Part shown: positions 34,583 through 41,750 of the stretch, in pieces
How the letters are laid out: each line of letters begins with the position of its first letter
Numbering within the stretch: the stretch's first letter is position 1
DNA from: Curtobacterium sp. MCLR17_032
GTDB lineage: Bacteria > Actinomycetota > Actinomycetes > Actinomycetales > Microbacteriaceae
Reading direction: 5' to 3'
NCBI RefSeq assembly: GCF_003234795.2
Contig: NZ_CP126268.1
Location: 2,728,001-2,792,000 of the forward strand
Length of the DNA stretch: 64,000 nt
Program-made: the position numbers and the translations under genes
Notes under the pieces: model-generated
What the model was told of the DNA's origin: nothing
What the model saw: only the letters and a program-made list of their open reading frames with translations
Database searches by the model: none

Positions 34583-35203
34583 ATGCACCAGAGCAACCAG
34601 CACAACGACCACGACGACCGCAACCAGAACGACCAGCCCACGGAGCAGTACCCGGTGGACCACTTCGCCGCAGCGCCCACCACGGCCCCCGCAGCTGACC
34701 GCGCCGCCGGCCGACGACGCTTCGCCCGCCGCGCGGGCATCGGTGCCGCGGTCGCCGCCACCCTCGTCCTCGGCGGGGTCGGCGTCACCGCGGCGATGGC
34801 TGCCGGTCCGGGTGACGGTGGGAACAACAGCGTCACCGCGCCGACGGGGGCGCCGAGCGGAGCACCGTCCGGGGCACCCACCGGTGCGCCGACGGGAGCG
34901 CCGAGCGGTGCACCCGCAGGTCCGGGCGCAGCCGGTGGTGCCGCCGGCGGCCCGGCAGGTGGTCCCGCCGGTGGTCCGGCAGCCGGGCCGGGAGCCGGCC
35001 CCGGAGCCGGTCCGGCCGGCGGAGCCGCCACGTGCGGTCCCGACGGAGCAGCACCGAAGGCCGACGGCAAGGCGCCCACACCGCCGAAGGCCGACGGCAA
35101 TGCGCCGACTCCCCCGGCGACGGACGGCTCGGCGCCGACCCCACCCACCCCGGGTGACGCGCCCACCGGTGCCCCGACCGACGCACCGACGTCCGGTTCC
35201 TGA
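34583..35203 (+). CDS. Pro/Gly/Ala-rich membrane-anchored or exported protein
   Basis: This 206-residue protein is of unknown function. A hydrophilic His/Asn/Asp-rich N-terminus (about 45 residues) precedes RRRFARRAG and one hydrophobic helix of about 22 residues. Outside it lie GAPSGAPTGAP-type repeats, then GPAGGPAGG repeats, one Cys (ATCGPDG) and APKADGKAPTPP-type repeats. It should be a type II membrane protein or slowly cleaved exported protein with a disordered wall-spanning stretch. GGAG upstream supports the ATG. It is divergent to the two-component system and carries that system's probable 11-bp repeats in its promoter. Confidence 0.75.
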   Translation: MHQSNQHNDHDDRNQNDQPTEQYPVDHFAAAPTTAPAADRAAGRRRFARRAGIGAAVAATLVLGGVGVTAAMAAGPGDGGNNSVTAPTGAPSGAPSGAPTGAPTGAPSGAPAGPGAAGGAAGGPAGGPAGGPAAGPGAGPGAGPAGGAATCGPDGAAPKADGKAPTPPKADGNAPTPPATDGSAPTPPTPGDAPTGAPTDAPTSGS

Positions 35204-35210
35204 CGTGACC

Positions 35211-35259
35211 CGGCCGGGAGGCGCGGTGCGGGTCCGACCCGCACCGCGCCTCCCGGCCG
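35211..35259 (+). terminator. 24-bp-arm palindromic terminator (gggaggc family)
   Basis: Perfect 24-bp arms flank a single base. The arms begin cggccgggaggcgcggtgcg. The hairpin sits eight bases after the stop of the Pro/Gly-rich protein gene. Confidence 0.85.
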
Positions 35260-35307
35260 CTCAGGACGCCTCGCGGTCGTGGATCGTCTCCCTGACGACG
35301 GATTCCG

Positions 35308-35613
35308 TCATCGAAGCGGCAAGCGGAGCAGGAGCGAATCGCCGTGCACAGCGTCCCGTTCCCGCTCGCCGGTGGAGACGAACCCGAGTTCGTCGAGCAC
35401 GTTGAGCGATACCGTCATCCACTCGCGAACCGTCGCGGCCAAGTGATCGTGGCCGACCACCACGGCGCGACCGACGATCACTCGTGATGCTTCGGTCGCG
35501 AACCCTTGACCCCAGAACTGTTGCAGGAGCTCGAAAGCCAGCTCGGGTTCGCAGGTGTCCCGCTTCCGCCTGCCCAGGAGCCGATCAACTGTTCGGAGCC
35601 AGAGCCGGGAGCT
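35308..35613 (-). pseudogene. GNAT acetyltransferase remnant, internally deleted
   Basis: Translating the minus strand from 35613 to the TGA at 35308 gives about 100 residues. They begin SSRLWLRTVDRL (GNAT N-terminus), jump to ELAFELLQQFWGQGFATEAS (acetyl-CoA loop) and end in LNVLDELGFVSTGERER. About 60-70 residues that normally lie between these parts are missing, and no start codon with a ribosome site is seen. The 3' end of the neighbouring membrane-protein gene abuts it. Together with 35262-35307, where I see nothing, it fills the gap after the terminator. Confidence 0.65.
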
Positions 35614-35878
35614 AACGACGCTGACGGTGCAGGCCTCGGAGCGCGACCTTGAGCCAGCGTCGGCAGACGTAGATCACGCCGAGGAGGCCGACAGCGGCGG
35701 GGATGAAGATCGGCCAGGCAGTCGTGAAACCGAGCACGAGGGCCAGGGCCTCGAATCCGATCAAGGACGCTGCTCCGACGTACAGCGTCGCCGCAGCATC
35801 GTTGAGTCGCCACCACAGTGCTGCCGCTCGAGCTCGGACCGCTCCGATGCGAGGCGACTTCTCCTGAGGCGAGGGCAC
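35612..35878 (-). CDS. Small two-helix membrane protein, unknown
   Basis: This 88-residue protein has a basic N-terminus, two predicted membrane helices (around YVGAASLIGFEALALVLGF and FIPAAVGLLGVIYVC) and a basic tail. I do not recognise it. The GTG at 35878 has only a weak purine stretch upstream, and the frame extends further to 36049, so the start is uncertain. Base composition is less GC-biased than in neighbours, and the gene lies beside the GNAT remnant. Confidence 0.45.
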   Translation of the reverse strand: MPSPQEKSPRIGAVRARAAALWWRLNDAAATLYVGAASLIGFEALALVLGFTTAWPIFIPAAVGLLGVIYVCRRWLKVALRGLHRQRR

Positions 35879-36005
35879 CCCGTCAGGATCGCAGCCTGGT
35901 GAGCTCAGGGCCAGCCCTCTCCCGATCGAGTGGGCTGTCTGCCTGTCTGCTTTGTCTGCATGTCTCGCCGCAACGGTGGCGATCGAGCGCGTCGGTCTTC
36001 CGGTG

Positions 36006-36446
36006 TCAATCGTCCCGAACGTCAGGGGCCCTGCCAGTACGGGACACATGCACCAGCAGAGCAGGCACGGCCGCCAGCACCGCGCCGATCACCCACAGCA
36101 GCGGCGACGGTGACAAGCCGCCGTCGGGGGAATCGCTCGGTCCGGCTCGCATGAAGAGGACGGCGTCGACGACGAGTACCGCGGGGACCACGAGAAGCGC
36201 CGTGGTTCCGAGCCAAGCGAACTTCCGCGCACCCGTACCGAGGACCGCGCACACAGCGAGGGCGCCTCCGGTCACCACCGTGACCATCACGAGCACCACC
36301 AAGCCCGGCAAGCCCGTCAGCAGAACGGCGACGGCACCGCCGTGGGTGAACTGGGCGGCGACGGCGCCGACTGCAGCTGCCAGCAGCACATGCGGCCACG
36401 GTCCCGCCCCGGTGCGTCCGCTTCCGTCGGTGTCCCCACGAGTCAC
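36006..36446 (-). CDS. Four-helix membrane protein, unknown
   Basis: This 146-residue protein is unrecognised. Four hydrophobic segments are visible, including VLLAAAVGAVAAQF, a long Val/Leu/Thr-rich pair and LLWVIGAVLAAVPALLVHV. I use the GTG at 36446; the frame stays open to 36602 but that part is Ser/Arg-rich and unconvincing. It is on the same strand as the other small membrane-protein gene, separated by 127 bp. Confidence 0.5.
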   Translation of the reverse strand: MTRGDTDGSGRTGAGPWPHVLLAAAVGAVAAQFTHGGAVAVLLTGLPGLVVLVMVTVVTGGALAVCAVLGTGARKFAWLGTTALLVVPAVLVVDAVLFMRAGPSDSPDGGLSPSPLLWVIGAVLAAVPALLVHVSRTGRAPDVRDD

Positions 36447-36515
36447 GGCCTGATCCTCGCATGGACAGGCAAGGCCAGTTCGATCGCGAGTGGATCGCCG
36501 CCGGAGCCGTCCGAG

Positions 36516-36540
36516 GACCGATGACCGATGACCGATGACC
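36516..36540. repeat. 7-bp tandem repeat (gaccgat, 3.6 copies)
   Basis: Three full gaccgat units plus gacc directly precede the mntP stop codon region. Such a short repeat may vary in copy number by slippage. Confidence 0.7.
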
Positions 36541-37110
36541 TCAGCCGAGGACACCGGTGTGCTCGAGGACGACCTGCACTCCGATGAGGATGAGCACCAC
36601 ACCGCCGGCGATCTCGGCCGGCTTTCCGAAGCGGGCGCCGACCCGGCGGCCGACGGCGACGCCGACGAAGCTCAGGACCGCGGTCGTGATGCCGATGAGC
36701 AGGACCGCCCACCCGATCGACACCGGCAGGAACGCCAGCGTGACGCCGACCGCGAGGGCGTCGATGCTCGTCGCGATGGCCAGCACCAGCAGCTCACGGA
36801 TGCGCAGCCGGTCGGTGTCCTCGTCGGTGTCCTCGTGCCCGCGGAACGCCTCCCACAGCATCTTGCCGCCCACGAGCGCGAGCAGCCCGAACGCCACCCA
36901 GTGGTCGTAGGCGGCGATCGACCGGGCGAACGTCGTGCCGAGCAGCCAGCCGAGCAACGGCATCAGCGCCTGGAACAGACCGAAGACAATCGAGATCACC
37001 ACGGCCTGCCGGACGTTGAACCGCTTCATGTGCAGGCCCTTGCCGAGCGCGACGGCGAAGGCGTCGGCGGAGACGCCGAGCGCGATGAGGAAGAGGGCCC
37101 AGAACGACAT
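36541..37110 (-). CDS. mntP: MntP-type manganese efflux pump
   Basis: This 189-residue protein has six membrane helices in two related halves. The paired Asp motifs are SADAFAVALGKGLHMKRF in the first half and TSIDALAVGVTLAFLP in the second. MntP exports Mn2+ to prevent overload. Length and both motifs fit the family closely. AAAGG lies about nine bases before the ATG. I looked for a yybP-ykoY manganese riboswitch in its leader and did not find a convincing one. Confidence 0.92.
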   Translation of the reverse strand: MSFWALFLIALGVSADAFAVALGKGLHMKRFNVRQAVVISIVFGLFQALMPLLGWLLGTTFARSIAAYDHWVAFGLLALVGGKMLWEAFRGHEDTDEDTDRLRIRELLVLAIATSIDALAVGVTLAFLPVSIGWAVLLIGITTAVLSFVGVAVGRRVGARFGKPAEIAGGVVLILIGVQVVLEHTGVLG

Positions 37111-37460
37111 GGGGTGGCGCCTTTCGAGATGACAGCGGAGACACCGTCGTCTCGGAACTCGTCGATCCTGCCATGTCGCGAACGTCGTCCGGAGCGAAAA
37201 AGGCCTGATCAGAGGGATTCGGGACGACGAATTCGAGCGTTCGACGGCCCGCCCCGAGAACCCGGTGTGTCACAGAACGGTAACGAGGACAAACCGACCC
37301 AAACCGGTTCGCGACCGGCCCCGAATCACTGTCACAAGCCGGGAAACACCCGCAAGCGCTCACCAGCAGCTCACCGCTGGTTCTCCACCCCCACCGCCGG
37401 GGTGTGTTCGGCGCGCTGTCACCAACCGCGCCGAGCGCGTTCAAGCAAAGGAATGAAGAC
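37111..37460. other. Intergenic region between mntP and the secreted-protein gene
   Basis: This 350-bp divergent region holds no ORF that I support. It is less GC-rich than its surroundings. A gtcacagaacggtaacg stretch near 37269 resembles the GTCAC/GTAAC pairs bound by MtrA-type regulators in actinobacteria. The stretch tcggtt-free 37321-37400 may form the leader of the secreted-protein mRNA. Neither point is proven. Confidence 0.4.
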
Positions 37461-38144
37461 ATGCGCAAGTCCCTGAAGAACACGATCACCCTCGCCACCG
37501 CCGGCGCGATCGTCCTGGGCGGTGCCGGCTTCGGCATCACCGCCGCCAACGCCTCCACCCCGACCGTGCACACCGTCTCCTCCAGCTCCGCGTCGAAGAT
37601 CCCCGCACCGGTCGCCTCGGTCCCCGAGGTCCTCGGCGGCAACACCTCCGTCGCCCTCGACAAGGGCTTCACCGACGCCCTCACCTCGCTGAAGCTGACC
37701 CCGGGTGTCTCCGGCAACGCCAAGCTCGCCGACGGCGCCGTGTCGTTCCCGATCACCTCCGGCTCGGTCACCTACTGGAGCCCGGACGGCAAGTACCGCC
37801 CCTACGTGCAGGGCCTGCTGAACCACGACGACTCCGGCCTGACCCTCAAGGCCGGCGACACCACCGTCACGCTCGAGAACTTCGTCGTGAACCCGGGCTC
37901 CTCGAAGCTCTCCGGTGACGTCCTCGTCAACGGCAAGGTCGCCGTCGCCAACGCCTACCTCTTCTCCCTCCACGGCGGGACGCTGAAGCCGCTCCAGCTC
38001 GAGGGCGACAACGCGATCCTCACCGGCACCACCGTCCACATCTCCGACGACGCCGCGAAGCTGCTCAACAGCACCTTCAAGACCGACGCCGTCAAGGGCG
38101 GCCTGCTCGTCGGCACCGCCACCATCACCGCCCAGATCAAGTAA
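37461..38144 (+). CDS. Secreted protein of unknown function
   Basis: This 227-residue protein has a clear Sec signal peptide: MRKSLKN, a hydrophobic stretch with GAIVLGGAGFGITAA and a cleavage site after ANA. The mature part starts Ser/Thr-rich and is then mainly predicted beta strand. The segments AVSFPITSGSVTYWSPDG and TVTLENFVVNPGSSKL faintly recall HtaA-type or related secreted beta domains, too weakly for a name. There is no Cys and no membrane anchor. AAAGGA eight bases upstream supports the ATG. It is a monocistronic gene with its own terminator. Confidence 0.75.
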   Translation: MRKSLKNTITLATAGAIVLGGAGFGITAANASTPTVHTVSSSSASKIPAPVASVPEVLGGNTSVALDKGFTDALTSLKLTPGVSGNAKLADGAVSFPITSGSVTYWSPDGKYRPYVQGLLNHDDSGLTLKAGDTTVTLENFVVNPGSSKLSGDVLVNGKVAVANAYLFSLHGGTLKPLQLEGDNAILTGTTVHISDDAAKLLNSTFKTDAVKGGLLVGTATITAQIK

Positions 38145-38180
38145 CACCCGGCGCGTCACCGAACGCACCAGCAACACCAC

Positions 38181-38218
38181 GAGAACGCCGCCCCGGCACA
38201 CACCGGAGCGGCGTTCTT
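38181..38218 (+). terminator. Terminator of the secreted-protein gene
   Basis: The arms gagaacgccgccccgg and ccggagcggcgttctt pair with one internal mismatch around a 6-base loop. A short ttcttg tail follows. Confidence 0.8.
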
Positions 38219-38315
38219 GCGTCCCCGCCGCCATGCCGGGAGGCGCTGGCCGGCACCACGACACCGCTACACTCCGCAACGGGGCGCGACCGCGTGCTCC
38301 GGGGAAGGTGGGGAC

Positions 38316-38540
38316 GTGTTCCAGGACACTCTCGGCGGCGGGCACATCGCCGTCCTGCTCGTGATCGTGCTGCTCGAGGTCGGCGCACTGGTGGTGCTCT
38401 GGCGTGACCGGACCCGCTCGCAGCTGGCGAAGGTCGTCTGGACCGTGGTCGTCATCGCGCTGCCGGTCCTCGGCGCGCTGGGCTTCCTGCTCAACTGGGC
38501 GCTCGGACGTCTCGCCGACCGGCTGAACCGGGCGCGCTGA
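38316..38540 (+). CDS. PLDc_N-domain small membrane protein
   Basis: This 74-residue protein has two membrane helices separated by LWRDRTRSQLAKVVW and the pattern LPVLGALGFLLNW. That is the phospholipase-D/cardiolipin-synthase N-terminal domain found alone in many actinobacterial small proteins. The GTG at 38316 has GGGAAGG upstream. The longer frame from 38217 runs through the preceding terminator and is not credible. Function is unknown. Confidence 0.7.
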   Translation: MFQDTLGGGHIAVLLVIVLLEVGALVVLWRDRTRSQLAKVVWTVVVIALPVLGALGFLLNWALGRLADRLNRAR

Positions 38541-38575
38541 CCGGCGCGTCCTGACCCGGGCGCGCCGACCGCCGT

Positions 38576-38722
38576 TCAGGGACGGTAGTCGGGCCGCTGT
38601 TCGTAGAGCTTCCGCTGTCCGTCCAGGTCGTGCGTGTGCGCTCCGGACATCGCGCCGATCGTCTTCGCCACCGACTCGATCGCGAAGAGCAACCCGCGAA
38701 CCACGTTCCCCAGGATCCGCAT
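38576..38722 (-). CDS. 48-residue small protein
   Basis: This short gene reads MRILGNVVRGLLFAIESVAK at its N-terminus and ends in LYEQRPDYRP. GGGAGG lies six bases before the ATG at 38722, a strong ribosome site for this genome. One amphipathic or membrane-associated helix is likely at the N-terminus. The C-terminal half is charged. I know no family. It is convergent to the PLDc_N gene with 35 bp between stops. Confidence 0.55.
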   Translation of the reverse strand: MRILGNVVRGLLFAIESVAKTIGAMSGAHTHDLDGQRKLYEQRPDYRP

Positions 38723-38831
38723 GACGGTCCTCCCTCGTTCTGCGAACCGTACCCCGGCGACCGAGCCCGCGTCGAGACACGCCCGTCAGTGGTCGACGCC
38801 CTCCCGATCCCGAGACACCGCGGAACCCGGC

Positions 38832-38904
38832 GGCGTCTCAGCACAAGGGCGGCGTCTCACGGAGACGGGGGCGTCTCGGCACAAGGACGGCGTCTCGCGG
38901 AGCC
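38832..38904. repeat. Two 38-bp direct repeats
   Basis: Two imperfect copies of ggcgtctcNgcacaagg, each followed by a second cggcgtctc, are offset by 38 bp. They lie between the 48-residue gene and the stop of the aminohydrolase gene. Each copy can form small hairpins with neighbouring gagac. Confidence 0.65.
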
Positions 38905-38913
38905 AGCCGCGTC

Positions 38914-40212
38914 TCACGGACGCGCGCGCCCCCGCGCCAGCCGCTCCCGCAGCCGGGCCGCCAGCTCGCCCTCATCAGCCGTGACGAGCCTCCCGTCCCG
39001 CACCACCGCGCGCCCACCGACGACGACGTGCTTCGGCCGCCGCCCCGGCGACGCCCAGAGCAGTCCGGCGACCGGGTCCGCGACTCCGGCGTCCGCGACA
39101 CCGGACACGTCCCAGACGCAGAGGTCGCCCGCCGAACCGGCCCCGAGGTGACCGAGTTCCGGCCGCCCGAGCCCGATCGCGGACCCCTCGGTCGCCATGC
39201 CGAGCACCTGACGTGCCGGTAGCTGCGGTCCGACCAACGCAGAGACCTGCATCGCGAGCCGCGCGTCGGCGAGCAGGTGTCCGGCGTCGTTGCTGCCGCC
39301 CCCGCTGGTGCCGAGGCCGACCGGCACGCCCGCGGCGGCGAGCCGGGCGACGGGCGCGATCCCCCAGCCCATCGGCACGTCGCAGCCCGGTGCGTGGGTT
39401 GCGGTGACCCCGGCGGCAGCGAGGCGCCCGATCTCGTCGTCGGTGACGTCGCAGAGGTGCGCGACGGTCACGTCCGGTGCGAGCCAGCCCCACTCCTCGA
39501 GCAGGTCGAGCGGCCGACGCCCGTACCGCTCCAGCGCGATGGCGGTGTCGACCTGCTCGTTCGCCTGGGTCCGCCGACGGAGGCCGTGCTCCGCGGCGAC
39601 ATCGCCGAGCGCCCGGAACGTCGCCTCACCGTCGGAGTGCACACCCGCGGGCCCGACGGCGATCTGCAGCCGGCCGTCCGGGTCGGTGCCGCCGACCGCC
39701 TCTTCGTGCAGCAGTGCCCGGACGATCGCGTCGGCCGACGCCGCCGCCCGCGACGGGTCGTCGCGCGCGCTCCCCCGGACGAAGACGAGCCGGCCGCCGA
39801 GCCCGCGGACAGCGTCGACGGTCGCCGCGGCGAGCGCGACGGTCTCGTCGGGGTTCGCCCCGGTCGGCCAGTTCAGGTGGTGGTCGGAGATGGTCGTGAC
39901 GCCGGACAGGAGGCCCTCCGCGGCTCCGACCGCCGCCGACGCCCCGTACAGCTCGGGGTCGTGACTCGCTGCTCCGTACGCCTGCGCCATCGTGGGGAGC
40001 CAGTCCGCCATCGGCACCCCGCGCGTGCCGGGGAGCGTGCGGAACGCGGTCTGCAGCAGGTGGTGGTGGGCGTTGACGAGTCCGGCGGTGACGACACAGC
40101 CCGAGGCGTCGAGGGTGGACGCGACACTGCTGCCGTCGTCGACGACCACGTCGCCGTCGCGTTCGGTGCGGGGGTCGACGAGGACGCGGAGGGCACCGGT
40201 GACGGTCAGCAT
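38914..40212 (-). CDS. Amidohydrolase of the AtzB/8-oxoguanine-deaminase type with altered metal ligands
   Basis: This 432-residue protein follows the Trz/Atz aminohydrolase family: NAHHHLLQTAFRTLPG near residue 48, SGVTTISDHH, and VAHLCDV. The usual HxHxxE segment reads RTQANEQ, so a metal-ligand His is replaced by Gln. The usual DGSASND segment reads TSGGGSND, so the metal-ligand Asp is replaced by Ser. Catalysis may be altered or lost. TACAAA stands six bases before the ATG with GAAACA 15 bp further upstream, which places it in the same putative regulon as the purine genes. It is divergent to the intact aminohydrolase at 40337. Confidence 0.8.
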   Translation of the reverse strand: MLTVTGALRVLVDPRTERDGDVVVDDGSSVASTLDASGCVVTAGLVNAHHHLLQTAFRTLPGTRGVPMADWLPTMAQAYGAASHDPELYGASAAVGAAEGLLSGVTTISDHHLNWPTGANPDETVALAAATVDAVRGLGGRLVFVRGSARDDPSRAAASADAIVRALLHEEAVGGTDPDGRLQIAVGPAGVHSDGEATFRALGDVAAEHGLRRRTQANEQVDTAIALERYGRRPLDLLEEWGWLAPDVTVAHLCDVTDDEIGRLAAAGVTATHAPGCDVPMGWGIAPVARLAAAGVPVGLGTSGGGSNDAGHLLADARLAMQVSALVGPQLPARQVLGMATEGSAIGLGRPELGHLGAGSAGDLCVWDVSGVADAGVADPVAGLLWASPGRRPKHVVVGGRAVVRDGRLVTADEGELAARLRERLARGRARP

Positions 40213-40239
40213 GGGGAGTTTGTAGCAGGGCGCTGTTTC
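40213..40239 (-). promoter_or_regulatory. GAAACA promoter of the divergent aminohydrolase
   Basis: On the minus strand GAAACA starts at 40239, TACAAA starts 15 bp later at 40224, and six bases then lead to the ATG. Only a single GAAAC copy is present. Confidence 0.5.
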
Positions 40240-40286
40240 GGGCGCGTGACGCCGGACGTTCCGGGAGGGACGCCCCGCGTTCGCGG

Positions 40287-40336
40287 GAAACCGGCCGGGA
40301 ACACCCGCGAAACACGGGGTCCCTAGGGTCCCGGAC
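40287..40336 (+). promoter_or_regulatory. Triple GAAAC repeat promoter of the aminohydrolase gene
   Basis: GAAAC, GGAAC and GAAAC start at 40287, 40298 and 40309, an exact 11-bp period. TAGGGT begins at 40324, 15 bp after the last copy, and the ATG follows seven bases after the hexamer. Confidence 0.75.
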
Positions 40337-41734
40337 ATGACCCAGACCCTGATCCGCGGCGGGTGGGTACTGACCGCCGCCCCCGACGCCTCCACCACCC
40401 CGTCCGCGATCCGGGACGGCGCGGTGCTGCTCGACGGCGACCGGGTCGCCGCGGTCGGGTCGTTCGCCGAGCTGTCGGCAGCGAACCCGGACGCGACGGT
40501 CCGCGGTGGGGCGAACGACATCGTCACCCCGGGCTTCGTGAACACGCACGGGCACTTCAGCGAGGGCCTCATCACGGGCATCGGCTCGCAGTACACGCTG
40601 TGGGAGTGGCTGAACGCCCTGATCTCGCACGTCAACCCGGTGATGACGCGGGACAAGGCGTACGCGGGCACGATGCTGCAGGGCATCCAGATGCTCCGGA
40701 GCGGGGTGACGACGGCGAACGACATGTTCTGCTCGGACCCGATCGCCGACGAGCCGGCGACGCCGGGTGTCGTCCAGGCGCTCGAGGAGCTCGGGCTCCG
40801 CGGCGTCGTGTCGTTCGGCTCCGGGGACGTCGACCGCGGATTCGGTCCGGCGCCGATCCTGGAGGAGTTCGACGCCCTGCGCGAGGCCGCCGACGCCAGC
40901 CGGTACAGCACGTTCCGGGTCGGGATGTCCTCGATCGGCCGGTACTCGGACGCCGCGTGGCAGGAGCACATCGACTACGCGGTCGACGGCGGCCACGGCA
41001 TCCACGTGCACGTGCACGAGGTCCGCGAAGAGGTCACTGCCGCACGCCAGCGCACCGGCAGGACCGTCGTCGGGCACGCCGAGGCGACGGGCATGTTCCG
41101 CGTGCCGGTGATCGCCGCGCACAGCGTCTGGATGGACCGTCAGGACCGCGAGACCTACGCGGCGAACAGTGTCGGCGTCGCGCACAACCCGGTGGCGAAC
41201 GGCATCCTGGCGAGCGGCATCGCACCGGTCGCGGAGCTGCGGGCCCTCGGGATCCCGGTCGGCATCGGGGTGGACGGCCCGGCGTCGAACGACTCGCAGG
41301 ACTTCCTGCAGGCGATGAAGACCGCGGCGATCCTGGCCCGCATCCGCGACCTGCAGGCGACCGCGATGAGCGCCCGGGAGGCGTTCGAGATGGGTACGAT
41401 CGGCGGCGCCCGAGCACTGCGGATGGAGGCGGAGATCGGATCGCTGGAGCCCGGCAAGCGCGCCGATCTGGTGGTGTTCGACGGTGAGAGCCCGACGCTC
41501 GCGAACGTCCACGACCCGTTCCAGGCGGTCGTGTTCGTGGCCGGCAGCCGCGAGGTGAAGGACGTCTGGGTCGACGGCGAGCTGAGCCTGGCCGACTTCG
41601 AGGTCACCCGCGTCGACGTCCGGGAGGCGGTGGCTCGCGCCCGTCCGTTGGCTCGCCAGCTCGTCGAGCAGGCTGGGCTCGAGCGCCTGTCGGCGCTGAC
41701 CGGCGGGCCGCTCGACGACACCGAACGGCCGTAG
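40337..41734 (+). CDS. Metal-dependent aminohydrolase (8-oxoguanine/guanine-deaminase-like)
   Basis: This 465-residue Trz/Atz-family enzyme keeps all metal ligands: HGH in NTHGHFSEGL, HVHE in HVHVHEVREE, the His of VIAAHSVW and the Asp of GVDGPASND. Members deaminate guanine, 8-oxoguanine, triazines or thiomethyladenosine. Purine deamination is likeliest because its promoter shares the xdh repeat element. The ATG at 40337 is seven bases after TAGGGT and lacks a ribosome site, so it should be leaderless. It converges on the VanB-type reductase gene. Confidence 0.85.
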   Translation: MTQTLIRGGWVLTAAPDASTTPSAIRDGAVLLDGDRVAAVGSFAELSAANPDATVRGGANDIVTPGFVNTHGHFSEGLITGIGSQYTLWEWLNALISHVNPVMTRDKAYAGTMLQGIQMLRSGVTTANDMFCSDPIADEPATPGVVQALEELGLRGVVSFGSGDVDRGFGPAPILEEFDALREAADASRYSTFRVGMSSIGRYSDAAWQEHIDYAVDGGHGIHVHVHEVREEVTAARQRTGRTVVGHAEATGMFRVPVIAAHSVWMDRQDRETYAANSVGVAHNPVANGILASGIAPVAELRALGIPVGIGVDGPASNDSQDFLQAMKTAAILARIRDLQATAMSAREAFEMGTIGGARALRMEAEIGSLEPGKRADLVVFDGESPTLANVHDPFQAVVFVAGSREVKDVWVDGELSLADFEVTRVDVREAVARARPLARQLVEQAGLERLSALTGGPLDDTERP

Positions 41735-41750
41735 GCCCGGCGACGCCAGG

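Noticed and set aside
35612..36049. 145-residue start for the small two-helix membrane protein
   Set aside because: The extra N-terminus is polar and unstructured and lacks a ribosome site; the GTG at 35878 is better, though weak.
37111..37220. Manganese (yybP-ykoY) riboswitch before mntP
   Set aside because: I could not find the conserved loop sequences or paired stems, and the AAAGG ribosome site is free.
37261..37460. c-di-AMP (ydaO) riboswitch before the secreted-protein gene
   Set aside because: The gene is secreted and the leader has a GTCAC/GTAAC stretch as seen near some rpf genes, but the conserved riboswitch core could not be assembled by eye.
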